Origin: Streptomyces sp. NBC_00237
GTDB lineage: Bacteria > Actinomycetota > Actinomycetes > Streptomycetales > Streptomycetaceae
DNA length: 64,000 nucleotides
Assembly (NCBI RefSeq): GCF_026342435.1
Contig: NZ_JAPEMT010000006.1
Coordinates: 124,001 to 188,000, forward strand
Direction: 5' to 3'
This document shows, one piece after another, positions 32,218-40,139 of the stretch. A program made the translations under genes and the position numbers. The notes under the pieces are model-generated. The model was not told where the DNA came from. It made no database searches and saw only the letters and a list, made by a program, of their open reading frames with translations. The stretch's first letter is position 1; each line of letters opens with the position of its first letter.

Positions 32218-33347
32218 CCGAGGCGTTCCAGGTTCGTTTCGGGGGTGATCTGGCGGCCGTCGGGGAAGTAGGCGGCGGGGCCGGTCAGCCGGGCCTCCAG
32301 TTCGATCTCGTTGAGGAGGCGCTGGAGGCGTACGGACTCGGCGAGGTCCGCGAACTCCACGGCGGGGCGCTGACGGTCGTACGCGTAACGGACGGCGTCG
32401 GCGGTGATCCGGCGCAGGCCGACGATGGTGTCGAAGCCCTCGGGGACGGGGTCGTGGCGGGTGTCGACCGTGAGCAGGGTCTCCTCCCGGCCGTCGGCCG
32501 TCCGCCAGATCCGCAACTGGTCGGCGTCCCAAGTGGGGTTGGAGTACTCGGCGGCGGCGTAGACGAGACCGCCGTCCGGGTCGCGGAAGACGCAGTCGAT
32601 GGTGCGCTGGCGGGTGACGTTGACGAAGCTGCTGTACGCGCTGACCACGGCGTCGCCCAGCTGTGCCGTCAGGGCCACGCTGTCCAGGACGTCGCGGCCG
32701 GAGATCGAGTAGTCGGAGCTGACACCGACCGCGTGGCGGAGCTGGAGGCGCGAGCCGTCGAGGGAGAGGCGCTGCACGAGGTCGAGGGAGTGGATCACCT
32801 CGCTGGTGACGCCGACCGTGGGGCGGTGGTCGTTGATGCGGTTCTTGCCCCAGGTGGCGTGGGCGCGGACCAGGGCGAGGCGGTTGTGGTGCACGTACCT
32901 GTGGAGGGCGACGCTCGCCTCCGAGTAGCGGCCGACCAGGTCCATGGCGAAGCCCGAGACCTCGGTGAGGGCGGAGGTGACCGCCTCCAGGTCGTCGTGG
33001 AGGGAGGTGAGGGGCTTCTCGGCGAGGACGAAGCCCCGGTAGCCCTTCAGGCGCGTGAGGATTTCGGCGTGCGCGGAGTCCGTCACGGCGACGATGACGA
33101 GGTCGGGCGAGAAGGTGTCGAGGGCCTCGGTGAGGGAGGCGAAGTACGGGATGTCCTCGATGGTGCGGTGGCGGGCGTGGTACGCGACCTCGATGTTCAG
33201 GTCGAGGGGGCCGGAGCTCGGTCCGGAGGGGCCCGGTCCGGTGGGGCCCGGGCCCGGTTCGCCAGGGCCGGAGAGGGTGCGCAGGGCGGTCAGGAACCGC
33301 GTACCGGCGTAGCCCATGCCTGCGATCAGTACTTTGACGGTGTTCAT
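32214..33347 (-). CDS. almC: Gfo/Idh/MocA-type oxidoreductase (AlmC-like)
   Basis: A 377-residue protein. The Rossmann domain starts VLIAGMGYAGTRFLTAL (G-x-G-x-x-G), with VIVAVTDSAHAEI and EKPLTSLHDDL (the EKP motif of the family). A Gly/Pro-rich insert (GPGEPGPGPTGPGP) sits in the first alpha-beta unit. The C-terminal domain binds substrate. In alaremycin formation an oxidoreductase called AlmC is needed to make the 5,6-enamide from the N-acetylated hydroxy intermediate (from memory). Gene order and spacing (6 bp after GNAT, 4-bp overlap with MFS) support the match; the chemistry is not readable from sequence. Confidence 0.7.
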   Translation of the reverse strand: MNTVKVLIAGMGYAGTRFLTALRTLSGPGEPGPGPTGPGPSGPSSGPLDLNIEVAYHARHRTIEDIPYFASLTEALDTFSPDLVIVAVTDSAHAEILTRLKGYRGFVLAEKPLTSLHDDLEAVTSALTEVSGFAMDLVGRYSEASVALHRYVHHNRLALVRAHATWGKNRINDHRPTVGVTSEVIHSLDLVQRLSLDGSRLQLRHAVGVSSDYSISGRDVLDSVALTAQLGDAVVSAYSSFVNVTRQRTIDCVFRDPDGGLVYAAAEYSNPTWDADQLRIWRTADGREETLLTVDTRHDPVPEGFDTIVGLRRITADAVRYAYDRQRPAVEFADLAESVRLQRLLNEIELEARLTGPAAYFPDGRQITPETNLERLG

Positions 33348-33353
33348 CGGGGA

Positions 33354-33989
33354 TCAGCCCTTTCGCTGCGCGGTGACCGGCTGGTGGTAGAGGTTTTCGC
33401 CGGTGGGCAACCAGCCCGCGCGGCGGTGGAAGTCCACGGCCCCGCTGGCGCTCTGCATCACGGCGACGTCCGCACCTCGGGTGTGCGCCCAGACGAAGAG
33501 GTGATCGACCACGGCGGTGCCGAGGCCCTTGCCTCGGTCGCGCGGGTCGGTGACGAGGGTCTGCATCCAGGCCACGCGACCGCTGGGGTACGCGGGGGAG
33601 GGCGGGCGCAGGTCGATGACGGCGATGGCGCAGGCGCTGAGCCGCCCGTCGGGGCCGGGGGCCACGGCGACGCAGACGTCGTTACGGCGGTGGGCGTGGG
33701 CCAGCGTCTCGGTCAGCCAGGTGCGGTAGCCGTCGCGCCAGGCGGCGCGGGCTTCGGGGGTCGACGCGGTGTAGGGGAGGGCGGCGGCAGGTGCGGCTGT
33801 GCCCTTCGCGTCCACCGTGTTCGTCGCGCCCTCCGTGCCCTCTGTGTCCTCCGCGCCCTTCGCGCCCTCCGTGCCCTTCGCGTCCTCCGCGCCCTTGCCG
33901 TCCAGCAAGTACGCGCGCAGGCGGATGAGTTCGTCGATGTCGGCCGGTTCCGCGTGCCGGACCGCGGGCGGGGCGGTGGTCGTCGTCAC
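33354..33989 (-). CDS. almB: GNAT N-acetyltransferase (AlmB-like) with acidic low-complexity insert
   Basis: A 211-residue GNAT enzyme. The acetyl-CoA loop is LVTDPRDRGKGLGTAVVDHL (R-G-x-G-x pattern), with WMQ before it and ASGAVDFHRRAGW after. Residues about 30-62 are an unusual insert of K-G-x-E/D repeats (KGAEDAKGTEGAKGAEDTEG) encoded by imperfect DNA repeats. The GTG start at 33989 overlaps the synthase stop by 4 bp. Expected role: acetylate the amino group of the synthase product. Another GNAT gene lies at 35538, outside the operon. Confidence 0.72.
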   Translation of the reverse strand: MTTTTAPPAVRHAEPADIDELIRLRAYLLDGKGAEDAKGTEGAKGAEDTEGTEGATNTVDAKGTAAPAAALPYTASTPEARAAWRDGYRTWLTETLAHAHRRNDVCVAVAPGPDGRLSACAIAVIDLRPPSPAYPSGRVAWMQTLVTDPRDRGKGLGTAVVDHLFVWAHTRGADVAVMQSASGAVDFHRRAGWLPTGENLYHQPVTAQRKG

Positions 33990-35263
33990 GCCGTCCTCCC
34001 GTACGTCTCCTGCGTCCCGTACGTCTCGTGCGACTCGGGCGTCCTGCCGTGGATGCCGAAGTGGCGGAAGACCTCGTCCAGGGCGTGCACCAGGTGCGCG
34101 ATGTCCTCGGCGGTGTGGTTGGGCGTCACGTTGACGCGGAAGCGCTCGGTGCCGACCGGAACGGTGGGCGAGTTGATCGGCTGGAGGTACACGCCGTGTA
34201 CGTCCAGGAGCCGGGCGGCCGACCGCTTGCACAGGTCGGAGTCACCGATCAGGACCGGCAGTACGTGGGTCGTGCTCTGCGGCATGACCTCGATGCCCAC
34301 GCCCGCCAGGGCCGCGCGCAGGTCGGCGGTCTTGCGCCGCAGCGCGTCCCGTTCGACGGTGGAGGACTTCAGGTGTTCCACGCTGGCGTGGCAGGCCGCG
34401 ACGATCGCGGGCGGCAGCGAGGTGGTGAAGATGAAGCCCGAGGCGAAGCTGCGGATCGTGTCGATCAGGGTGTGCGAGCCGGTGATGTAGCCGCCGATGA
34501 CGCCGATTCCCTTGGCCATCGTGCCCTGGATGATGTCGACGAAATGGTCGACATTCAGTTCGGCGGCCATTCCCGCGCCGCGCGGCCCGTACATTCCGAT
34601 GGCGTGCACTTCGTCGAGGTAGGTGAGCGCGTTGTATTCGTGGGCGACCTTGACCATGCGTTCGATGGGAGCGACGTCGCCATCCATCGAGTAAATGGAC
34701 TCGAATACGACGATTTTCGGGCGGTCCAGCGGCTGATCGGCGAGGAGTTCTTCCAGGTGGTCCACGTCGTTGTGGCGGAATACCTTGCGTTCCGCCTTCG
34801 TGCTGCAAACGCCGTTGATGATCGAAGCGTGGTTCAGTTCGTCCGACAGCACGAGGGTGTCGGGCATCAGGCGCAGCAGGCACTGGAGGGTGGCGTCGTT
34901 CGAGCCGTAACCCGTGGGGAAGACCAGGGCGGCCTCCTTACGGTGCCACTCGGCGAGCGACGTCTCCAGTGCGGCGTAGTGGGCGTGGGTGCCGCCGATG
35001 TTCCGGGAACCGCCGGAGCCCGCCCCGTACGCGTCGATCGCCCGGTGCATGGCCTCGACGACCCGGGGGTGCTGCGACATTCCCAGGTAGTCGTTGCTGC
35101 ACCACACGGTCACCTGCTGAGTGCGCCCGTCGGCGGCGCGGTGCGTCGCCTTCGGGTAGGCGCTCGCGTGCCGATTGATTTCGACGAAGGACCGGTACTG
35201 TCCGTCTCGTCTCAGCTTTTCGAGTTTCTCGGCCAGATAACCGTCGTACATTTCCCCGTGCAT
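33986..35263 (-). CDS. almA: 5-aminolevulinate synthase homologue (AlmA-like, probably serine-using)
   Basis: A 425-residue PLP alpha-oxoamine synthase. ALA-synthase residues are present: QYRSF Arg, CSNDYLG, SDELNHASIINGV, YLDEVHAIGMYGPRG, and PLP Lys in QGTMAKGIGVIGG. In AGSGGSRNIGG, Ser stands where R. capsulatus ALAS has Thr83; Thr-to-Ser there is known to let the enzyme accept L-serine. Streptomycetes make haem by the C5 route, so this is a secondary-metabolism enzyme. The four-gene order fits alaremycin AlmA, which joins serine and succinyl-CoA (from memory). ATG 35263 follows AAGGCGGGGAA; an in-frame TTG at 35278 is an alternative. Confidence 0.82.
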   Translation of the reverse strand: MHGEMYDGYLAEKLEKLRRDGQYRSFVEINRHASAYPKATHRAADGRTQQVTVWCSNDYLGMSQHPRVVEAMHRAIDAYGAGSGGSRNIGGTHAHYAALETSLAEWHRKEAALVFPTGYGSNDATLQCLLRLMPDTLVLSDELNHASIINGVCSTKAERKVFRHNDVDHLEELLADQPLDRPKIVVFESIYSMDGDVAPIERMVKVAHEYNALTYLDEVHAIGMYGPRGAGMAAELNVDHFVDIIQGTMAKGIGVIGGYITGSHTLIDTIRSFASGFIFTTSLPPAIVAACHASVEHLKSSTVERDALRRKTADLRAALAGVGIEVMPQSTTHVLPVLIGDSDLCKRSAARLLDVHGVYLQPINSPTVPVGTERFRVNVTPNHTAEDIAHLVHALDEVFRHFGIHGRTPESHETYGTQETYGRTA

Positions 35264-35379
35264 TTCCCCGCCTTGCAACGAGCGTGTGTCGGTGGTCGTT
35301 CACTGATCGCTCACCGATCGCACGCAACTTGTAATCGAGGGAAGTACATACAGGCGGCATCCCGGCCGCAAGCCGATGG

Positions 35380-35415
35380 CCTGCATCTCTTATGCATTCT
35401 CCGTATGCATGCAGG
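35380..35415. promoter_or_regulatory. Palindromic ATGCAT cluster upstream of the synthase operon
   Basis: CCTGCAT at 35380-35386 and ATGCAGG at 35409-35415 are inverted, and two further ATGCAT copies lie between them (35392 and 35405). It is about 117-150 bp before the synthase start and after the 3' end of the GNAT gene at 35538. Candidate operator for the LysR gene or another regulator. The rest of 35279-35537 holds no gene. Confidence 0.5.
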
Positions 35416-35537
35416 ACATCGGCATCAAGGCGGGGCGTGAGATGCCAGTCACACTGTTGCGGAAGAATTGCGGGGCGACGTTTCGGAGCGGGGCGGGCCC
35501 GCCGCTTCTTTCAGTACGTCGCCGGAGTGGTCGCCGG

Positions 35538-36188
35538 TCAGGGCCGGGTCGGGGTGCGGGGGGCCCGGGACCAGACCTCCAGTGCGGGGCGGCCGTTGGC
35601 GGCCGGGAGGTCGTCGGTGCGGTGCCAGTGCCAGGACTCGTACGCCGCCTTGGCCACCGTGTTGGAGGACTCGATGAGGGTGGTGACGTGCTCGGCGTCG
35701 ACCCGTACGAGCAGCCGCTCCTGGAGTTCCTCGGCGACTCCGCGGCGGCGGTGGGACGGTGCGACCATCAGCTCCGCCACGTTGAAGACCCGGCCGGAGT
35801 CGGCCAGTTGGCCCATGCTGGACGGGGCGATGTCGTGGCGTCCGTACCACCAGGAGCCCTGGCGGTCGGGGAGGAAGCCGTAGATGCAGCCGACCAGTAC
35901 GGTCGCGGAGCTGGCGATCAGCATGTCGAAACCGGGGCGCTGGACGTCCGCGGCGAAGCGGTCGAGGAAGGCGGCCCGGTCGTGGAAGACGGGGGCGGGG
36001 GCGCTCGCGGGGGCCCCCTTGTCGCCCTTCTGGTACGAGATGCGCCCGTCCGTGGTGTACGGGCGGGCCGGTGCGACGGCCCCGCCGTCGCGGTACGTCG
36101 CCTCGTACAAGTCGGCGACGGATTCCCGTTGTTGGTCGGCCTGCCACCTGCTCAGCCGACGGATGAAGACCTCTGCCACTGCTGCCAT
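35538..36188 (-). CDS. GNAT-family acetyltransferase
   Basis: A 216-residue GNAT protein. VAELMVAPSHRRRGVAEELQ is the acetyl-CoA-binding motif (R-R-R-G-V-A), followed by TLIESSNTVAKAAYESWHW. The substrate is unknown. It lies between the DsbA-like gene and the synthase operon with gaps of about 140 and 275 bp, so it need not belong to either. ATG at 36188 (MAAVAEV) chosen; an ATG two codons upstream is possible. Confidence 0.82.
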   Translation of the reverse strand: MAAVAEVFIRRLSRWQADQQRESVADLYEATYRDGGAVAPARPYTTDGRISYQKGDKGAPASAPAPVFHDRAAFLDRFAADVQRPGFDMLIASSATVLVGCIYGFLPDRQGSWWYGRHDIAPSSMGQLADSGRVFNVAELMVAPSHRRRGVAEELQERLLVRVDAEHVTTLIESSNTVAKAAYESWHWHRTDDLPAANGRPALEVWSRAPRTPTRP

Positions 36189-36326
36189 GCACACAGAGTG
36201 TCAGGGGGCGGCGGGGAGCGGAACAGGTCGCTTGTTTCCTGTGCGGGGCCGGTCCCGGGGGCCGAGTTCCGGTCCTCCTGCCGGTCCTCCGGGCCGTGCT
36301 TCCGCCGGTCCTCCCGCCGGTCCCGT

Positions 36327-36944
36327 CTACCGCGTCAGCGCCGCTTCGATCTGGGAGGTGATCTCGGCGGCGGGGAGCGGTCGGCCCGTGCGGTCGAAGC
36401 CGTGCACCGAGACCTCGCCCAGGCGCAGCGTCGGCGTGCCGCGCACGCCGCTGGTGCCGAACGCCTCCGCGACGGCCGTGGCCCAGGACGCGTACGTTCC
36501 TGAGGTGACGGCCTCGCGGAAGGCGGGCGCGGTCAGGCCCGCCGATTCCGCGACGCGCAGGAGGACGGCCGGGTCGCCGTAGGAGTCGACGCTCTCGTCG
36601 GGCTGCTGGGCGTAGAGGGCCTCGTGCAGGGTCTTGAAGGCCGACTGGCTTTCGTTGATCGCCGCGCCCGCCGCGTTCAGCGCCGTGGCGGAGCCCTTGC
36701 CGCCGAGCATTCCGTCCAGGAACGCCGCGAAGTGGTACTCCAGGCGCAGCCGCCCGGCGTCCGCGAAGCTCCGGATCGCCGCGCCCGAGGTCTGTTCGAG
36801 GGCCGCGCAGTACGGGCAGCGGAAATCCTCGTACAAGGAGAGAACCGGCAGGTCACTGGCTTCTCCGTACGGGATCACCAGGCCGGATCCGCCGGTGGTG
36901 TGCGCGGGGGCCAGGGGCTGCGGCGACGTGGGCTGCTGCGACAT
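36327..36944 (-). CDS. DsbA-family thioredoxin-fold protein
   Basis: A 205-residue protein. The N-terminal thioredoxin strand and active site LSLYEDFRCPYCAALEQ carries CPYC. The cis-Pro loop is TSGVRGTPTLRLG. A helical insert lies between. No signal peptide or membrane segment is seen, so it is cytoplasmic, unlike many actinobacterial DsbA-like proteins. Probably a disulfide oxidoreductase or isomerase for a local target. It stands alone, before repeat-rich DNA. Confidence 0.85.
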   Translation of the reverse strand: MSQQPTSPQPLAPAHTTGGSGLVIPYGEASDLPVLSLYEDFRCPYCAALEQTSGAAIRSFADAGRLRLEYHFAAFLDGMLGGKGSATALNAAGAAINESQSAFKTLHEALYAQQPDESVDSYGDPAVLLRVAESAGLTAPAFREAVTSGTYASWATAVAEAFGTSGVRGTPTLRLGEVSVHGFDRTGRPLPAAEITSQIEAALTR

Positions 36945-37004
36945 GGGGCGGGCTCCTTTTCCGTCCCTCCCAGGTACGCACAGGGGGGCGGGGGCCGCAT
37001 CTCA

Positions 37005-37127
37005 GGCAGGCAGGGAGGCAGGCAGGGAGGCAGGCAGGGAGCGGGGCGGGGGCGGGGGCGTTGGTGGCGCCCGCCCCTACGGCCCCTACGGCCCCTACGG
37101 CCCCTACGGCCCCTACGGCCCCTACGG
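37005..37127. repeat. Two simple tandem arrays between DsbA-like gene and dps
   Basis: GGCAGGCAGGGA is repeated three times at 37005-37040 and CCCCTACGG six times at 37074-37127. Both arrays are perfect, so recent slippage is likely. The second ends 21 bp before the dps stop codon. Confidence 0.9.
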
Positions 37128-37147
37128 TGCCTGTGACCCCTGTCGTG

Positions 37148-37663
37148 TCAGTGGTTCTCGGCCTGGAACATCCAGTGCTGCTTCTCCAGCTCAGCGGTGA
37201 GGGAGATGAAGATGTCCTGGGTCACCGGGTCCGGCCGGTCGGTCGCGGCGATGCGCTCGCGCATCCGCTCGATCGTGCCGCCCAGCGCCTGGACCAGGAG
37301 GGCCACCACGTCGTCGTCGGCGATCCAACCGGACGCGGGCTGCGGCAGCTTGGTGGATTTGGCGATGGTGGCCGCCCGGCCGTCGGGGGCGATGCCGATC
37401 GCGGAGGCGCGTTCGGCGACGGTGTCGGCGTAGGCGCGGGCCGTGTCGACGATCTCGTCGAGCTGGAGGTGCAGCGAGCGGAACCGCGGGCCGATGATCG
37501 TCCAGTGCGCCTGCTTGGCGAGCAGGGAGAGGTCCAGCAGGTCGACCAGGGCGCCCTGGAGTGCGATGCCGGTGATCTGGCGGGAGGTCTCGGGCAGCGT
37601 GCTCTTGATGGTGGGGGGCGTGAGGGAGGTGGGCGTGGTGGGGGTGTGGGTGGGGGTGGCCAT
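37148..37663 (-). CDS. dps: Dps-family DNA-binding ferritin-like protein
   Basis: A 171-residue Dps protein that stores iron and shields DNA in starvation and oxidative stress. The ferroxidase ligands are in LLAKQAHWTIIGPRFRSLHLQLDEI (His, then Asp/Glu). ALVDLLDLSLL precedes them and AELEKQHWMFQAE closes the fold. A Thr/Pro-rich N-terminal tail of about 20 residues (MATPTHTPTTPTSLTPP) lacks the Lys cluster of some Dps proteins. ATG at 37663. Streptomyces has several Dps paralogues; I do not assign A, B or C. Confidence 0.9.
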   Translation of the reverse strand: MATPTHTPTTPTSLTPPTIKSTLPETSRQITGIALQGALVDLLDLSLLAKQAHWTIIGPRFRSLHLQLDEIVDTARAYADTVAERASAIGIAPDGRAATIAKSTKLPQPASGWIADDDVVALLVQALGGTIERMRERIAATDRPDPVTQDIFISLTAELEKQHWMFQAENH

Positions 37664-37725
37664 GGTGGTGGTCCTCCTGTGGTTCTTGTGATTCCTGTGG
37701 TGTGGATCGCTCGGCCGGTGGGCCG

Positions 37726-38103
37726 TTACGTGTCCGGGCCCTGCCCGCCCAGGTGGTGCGGGGTGCGGCGGACGCCGTCCTGCGGGAGCTCGTGCGACTC
37801 CGGGTGCTCGTGCACCACGCCGGGCGGGTGGTCCCGCTCCGGGGCGCGCGGCTGCTCCTCGGGGCGCGGTGCCGGGGGCTCGCGCTTCTTGACGCGGATA
37901 CCCAGCACGACGGCGCCTATGAGCATGGCCACGATCACCAGCCCGATCAGGAACGGCGCGATGCCCACCAGCAGGTCGCGGGAGACGGCGAGCTCCTGGG
38001 AGGAGAGGCCGGGGGAGACGTGCCCAGGGGAGACGGACCCGGGGGAGGTGAGTCCCGTGGCGGCGAGTTCTGATCGAATGCTTTCGGCGCTGAGTGCGTA
38101 CAT
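37726..38103 (-). CDS. DUF6479-like single-pass membrane protein
   Basis: A 125-residue protein. One membrane helix (LLVGIAPFLIGLVIVAMLIG, about residues 45-64) follows an extracellular-side Ser/Pro/Gly stretch with repeated SPG. A basic, Pro- and His-rich cytoplasmic tail follows. It resembles DUF6479 proteins of Streptomyces. It lies 62 bp upstream of dps on the same strand and diverges from the sigma factor gene. Function unknown. Confidence 0.75.
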   Translation of the reverse strand: MYALSAESIRSELAATGLTSPGSVSPGHVSPGLSSQELAVSRDLLVGIAPFLIGLVIVAMLIGAVVLGIRVKKREPPAPRPEEQPRAPERDHPPGVVHEHPESHELPQDGVRRTPHHLGGQGPDT

Positions 38104-38208
38104 GCGTCCCGCGTACCCCACACCTGGCCTCGAATGCGGATGAAACATTCCGCCGGGGACAGCGCGTCAATGAGGTGTAGGCGGGGAGCGAAGAAGGGGC
38201 TGGACTGG

Positions 38209-38748
38209 ATGCGGGGGACGCGGCGCGACGCGGAGTACCTGGAGTTCGCGACCGTCAGGGGCGGTCACCTCTACCGGTCCGCATGCCTGCTGACCAGCGG
38301 CGATACATATTTCGCCGAGGATCTGACCCAGGAGACGCTGGGGCGGATGTACGCCCTGTGGGGGCGGGTCTCGCGGATAGACAACCCCGCCGCCTACGCC
38401 CAGACCGTTCTCGTACGGACCTTCCTCACTCAGCAGAGACGGCGCTCCTCCACCGAGCGGCCGTTCGGAGAGGTCCCCGACGGAGCGGACGTCGCGGGCG
38501 GCGCGGGCGGCTCGGGTGGCTCGGGCGCCGACCCGGAACTGCGCGTGACCCTCCTCCAGGCGCTGGGGCGGCTCGCGCCGAAGGACCGGGCGGTGATCGT
38601 GCTGCGCTACTGGGAGGACCGCAGCATCGAGGAGACCGCCGACGCGATGAACGTGAGCTCGGCGGCCGTACGCACCCGGTCCGTACGAGCGCTGGCGAAG
38701 CTGCGCGAGCAACTGGGCGGAAGTCTGGTCGAGTTCGCCTCCCGCTGA
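38209..38748 (+). CDS. SigE-family ECF RNA polymerase sigma factor
   Basis: A 179-residue group IV sigma factor. Region 2 is YLEFATVRGGHLYRSACLLT with DLTQETLGRMYALW. Region 4 is ALGRLAPKDRAVIVLRYWED and SIEETADAMNVSSAAVRTRS. A Gly-rich linker (GGAGGSGGSG) joins them. ATG at 38209 (MRGTRRDAEYLEF) fits the family start; an upstream ATG at 38170 is possible. A membrane protein gene follows 52 bp downstream and is the likely regulator. Confidence 0.85.
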   Translation: MRGTRRDAEYLEFATVRGGHLYRSACLLTSGDTYFAEDLTQETLGRMYALWGRVSRIDNPAAYAQTVLVRTFLTQQRRRSSTERPFGEVPDGADVAGGAGGSGGSGADPELRVTLLQALGRLAPKDRAVIVLRYWEDRSIEETADAMNVSSAAVRTRSVRALAKLREQLGGSLVEFASR

Positions 38749-38800
38749 CGACCTTCTCCTGACGACACGACAGACACGACACCCATGACGGGGGTTTGCC

Positions 38801-40096
38801 ATGCCAGATTTCGAGGACGAACTCGGCCAGGCGCTGCGGCGCACCGGCGACAGCTTCTCCACCGACCAGCAGCGGCTCGCCGACACCGGGCAGGCCAGGG
38901 GCCGGCGCGCCCTGCGCCGCCGCCGGGTCGGCGCGGTCACCGGCAGCGTGGCCGCACTCGCCCTGGTCGGCGTGGGCGGGGCGTGGGCGGGCGGCCTGCT
39001 CGGCGGCTCCGGCAGTTCCGGCGGCGGCCGGGGCGACGTGGCGGCCCCCCTGCCGTCGGTGGAACGGACCAGCGCGAAGAGCGGCGACACCACGGGCAGG
39101 GGCAGTGGCACCGACAAGGCCGGTACGGCGACCGGCAGCACGCACCACATCACCCGCGCCTGGATGACCGACACCTTCAAGGGGCTGCTGCCGCGCGGCG
39201 AACTGACTGAGGTGTCGGCCAAGGGGACGGAGCCGAAGGAGGACGTCAAGAACAGCCCGATGGTCTACGCGGTCTTCGACGACGGCAAGGGCAGGGCGGC
39301 CGTCACCCTCGGCATCACGCGGACCGACGCGAAGAGCGAGACGGCCCGCGAGATGGTCACCTGCCCGGCCAGGACCTACGTGCGCTTCGACTCGTGCAGG
39401 AGCGAGAAGCTCTCGGACGGCTCGGACTTCATGCTGCTCCAGGGGTATGAGTACAGCAACGGCCAGGAGAAGACCAAGAACTGGCGGGCGACGCTGGTCA
39501 CGCCGGACGGCCTGGTCGTCGACGCGAGCGAGTACAACGCGCCCGCCGAGAAGGGCAAGCCGGTCAGCCGCCCCAACCCCCCTCTGGACCCGGCCCAGTT
39601 GAAGAAGCTGGTGACCGCCGGGGCGTGGCGCGACGTCACGGACGCCCTTCCGGCAGCGGAGCCCGTAGGCGACGCCGGCATTCCGGGTGAGCCGAGTGCC
39701 GAGAAGATGACCGGCACCCTCGCGGCCCTGCTGCCGAAGGGGTTGAAGACCAGCGACAAGTTCAGCCAGTCCGGCTTCACCAGCGCGGTCGTCAACGACG
39801 GCAAGGGCGGCAGCCTCGTCCAGGTCAACGCCCAGGTGGACATGAGCGACCTGCTCGGCGGCAAGAAGCCGACGGAGCCCGACGGCCGCGTGGTCTCCGT
39901 GACCCGGGGCGGCGGGGAGAAGGGTGTTTCGGGCATCGTGATGCTCACCGTCGACGCCGTCGGCCCCGACGGGCGGCGCGTCGTGATCTCCGCCTTCAAC
40001 TCCGACACCCAGCACTCCGCCCCCACCCGCAGGCAGCCCGCCCTCACGGTCGAGCAGCTGAAGGCGATCGTGCTCAGCCCCACCTGGTGGAAGTGA
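38801..40096 (+). CDS. Single-pass membrane protein, probable partner of the sigma factor
   Basis: A 431-residue protein. The cytoplasmic N-terminus FEDELGQALRRTGDSFSTDQ resembles small domains encoded after SigE-family genes. A membrane helix lies at about 42-62 (GAVTGSVAALALVGVGGAWA) and the rest is extracytoplasmic, built of two similar halves (TDTFKGLLPRGELTEVSAKG; TGTLAALLPKGLKTSDKFSQ). No zinc-binding anti-sigma HxxxCxxC is seen. Likely an envelope sensor or anti-sigma-like protein; inferred from the operon. Confidence 0.7.
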   Translation: MPDFEDELGQALRRTGDSFSTDQQRLADTGQARGRRALRRRRVGAVTGSVAALALVGVGGAWAGGLLGGSGSSGGGRGDVAAPLPSVERTSAKSGDTTGRGSGTDKAGTATGSTHHITRAWMTDTFKGLLPRGELTEVSAKGTEPKEDVKNSPMVYAVFDDGKGRAAVTLGITRTDAKSETAREMVTCPARTYVRFDSCRSEKLSDGSDFMLLQGYEYSNGQEKTKNWRATLVTPDGLVVDASEYNAPAEKGKPVSRPNPPLDPAQLKKLVTAGAWRDVTDALPAAEPVGDAGIPGEPSAEKMTGTLAALLPKGLKTSDKFSQSGFTSAVVNDGKGGSLVQVNAQVDMSDLLGGKKPTEPDGRVVSVTRGGGEKGVSGIVMLTVDAVGPDGRRVVISAFNSDTQHSAPTRRQPALTVEQLKAIVLSPTWWK

Positions 40097-40139
40097 CGCC
40101 CGTACGGGCTCGCTCGGCCGCAGCGACTCCCGTGCGGGC

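Noticed and set aside
33986..35263. Housekeeping haem ALA synthase
   Set aside because: Streptomyces makes ALA from glutamyl-tRNA, and this gene is in an operon with acetyltransferase, oxidoreductase and exporter rather than haem genes.
30037..35263. Manumycin/asukamycin-type C5N unit pathway
   Set aside because: The required acyl-CoA ligase and amide synthetase genes and any polyketide genes are missing from the neighbourhood.
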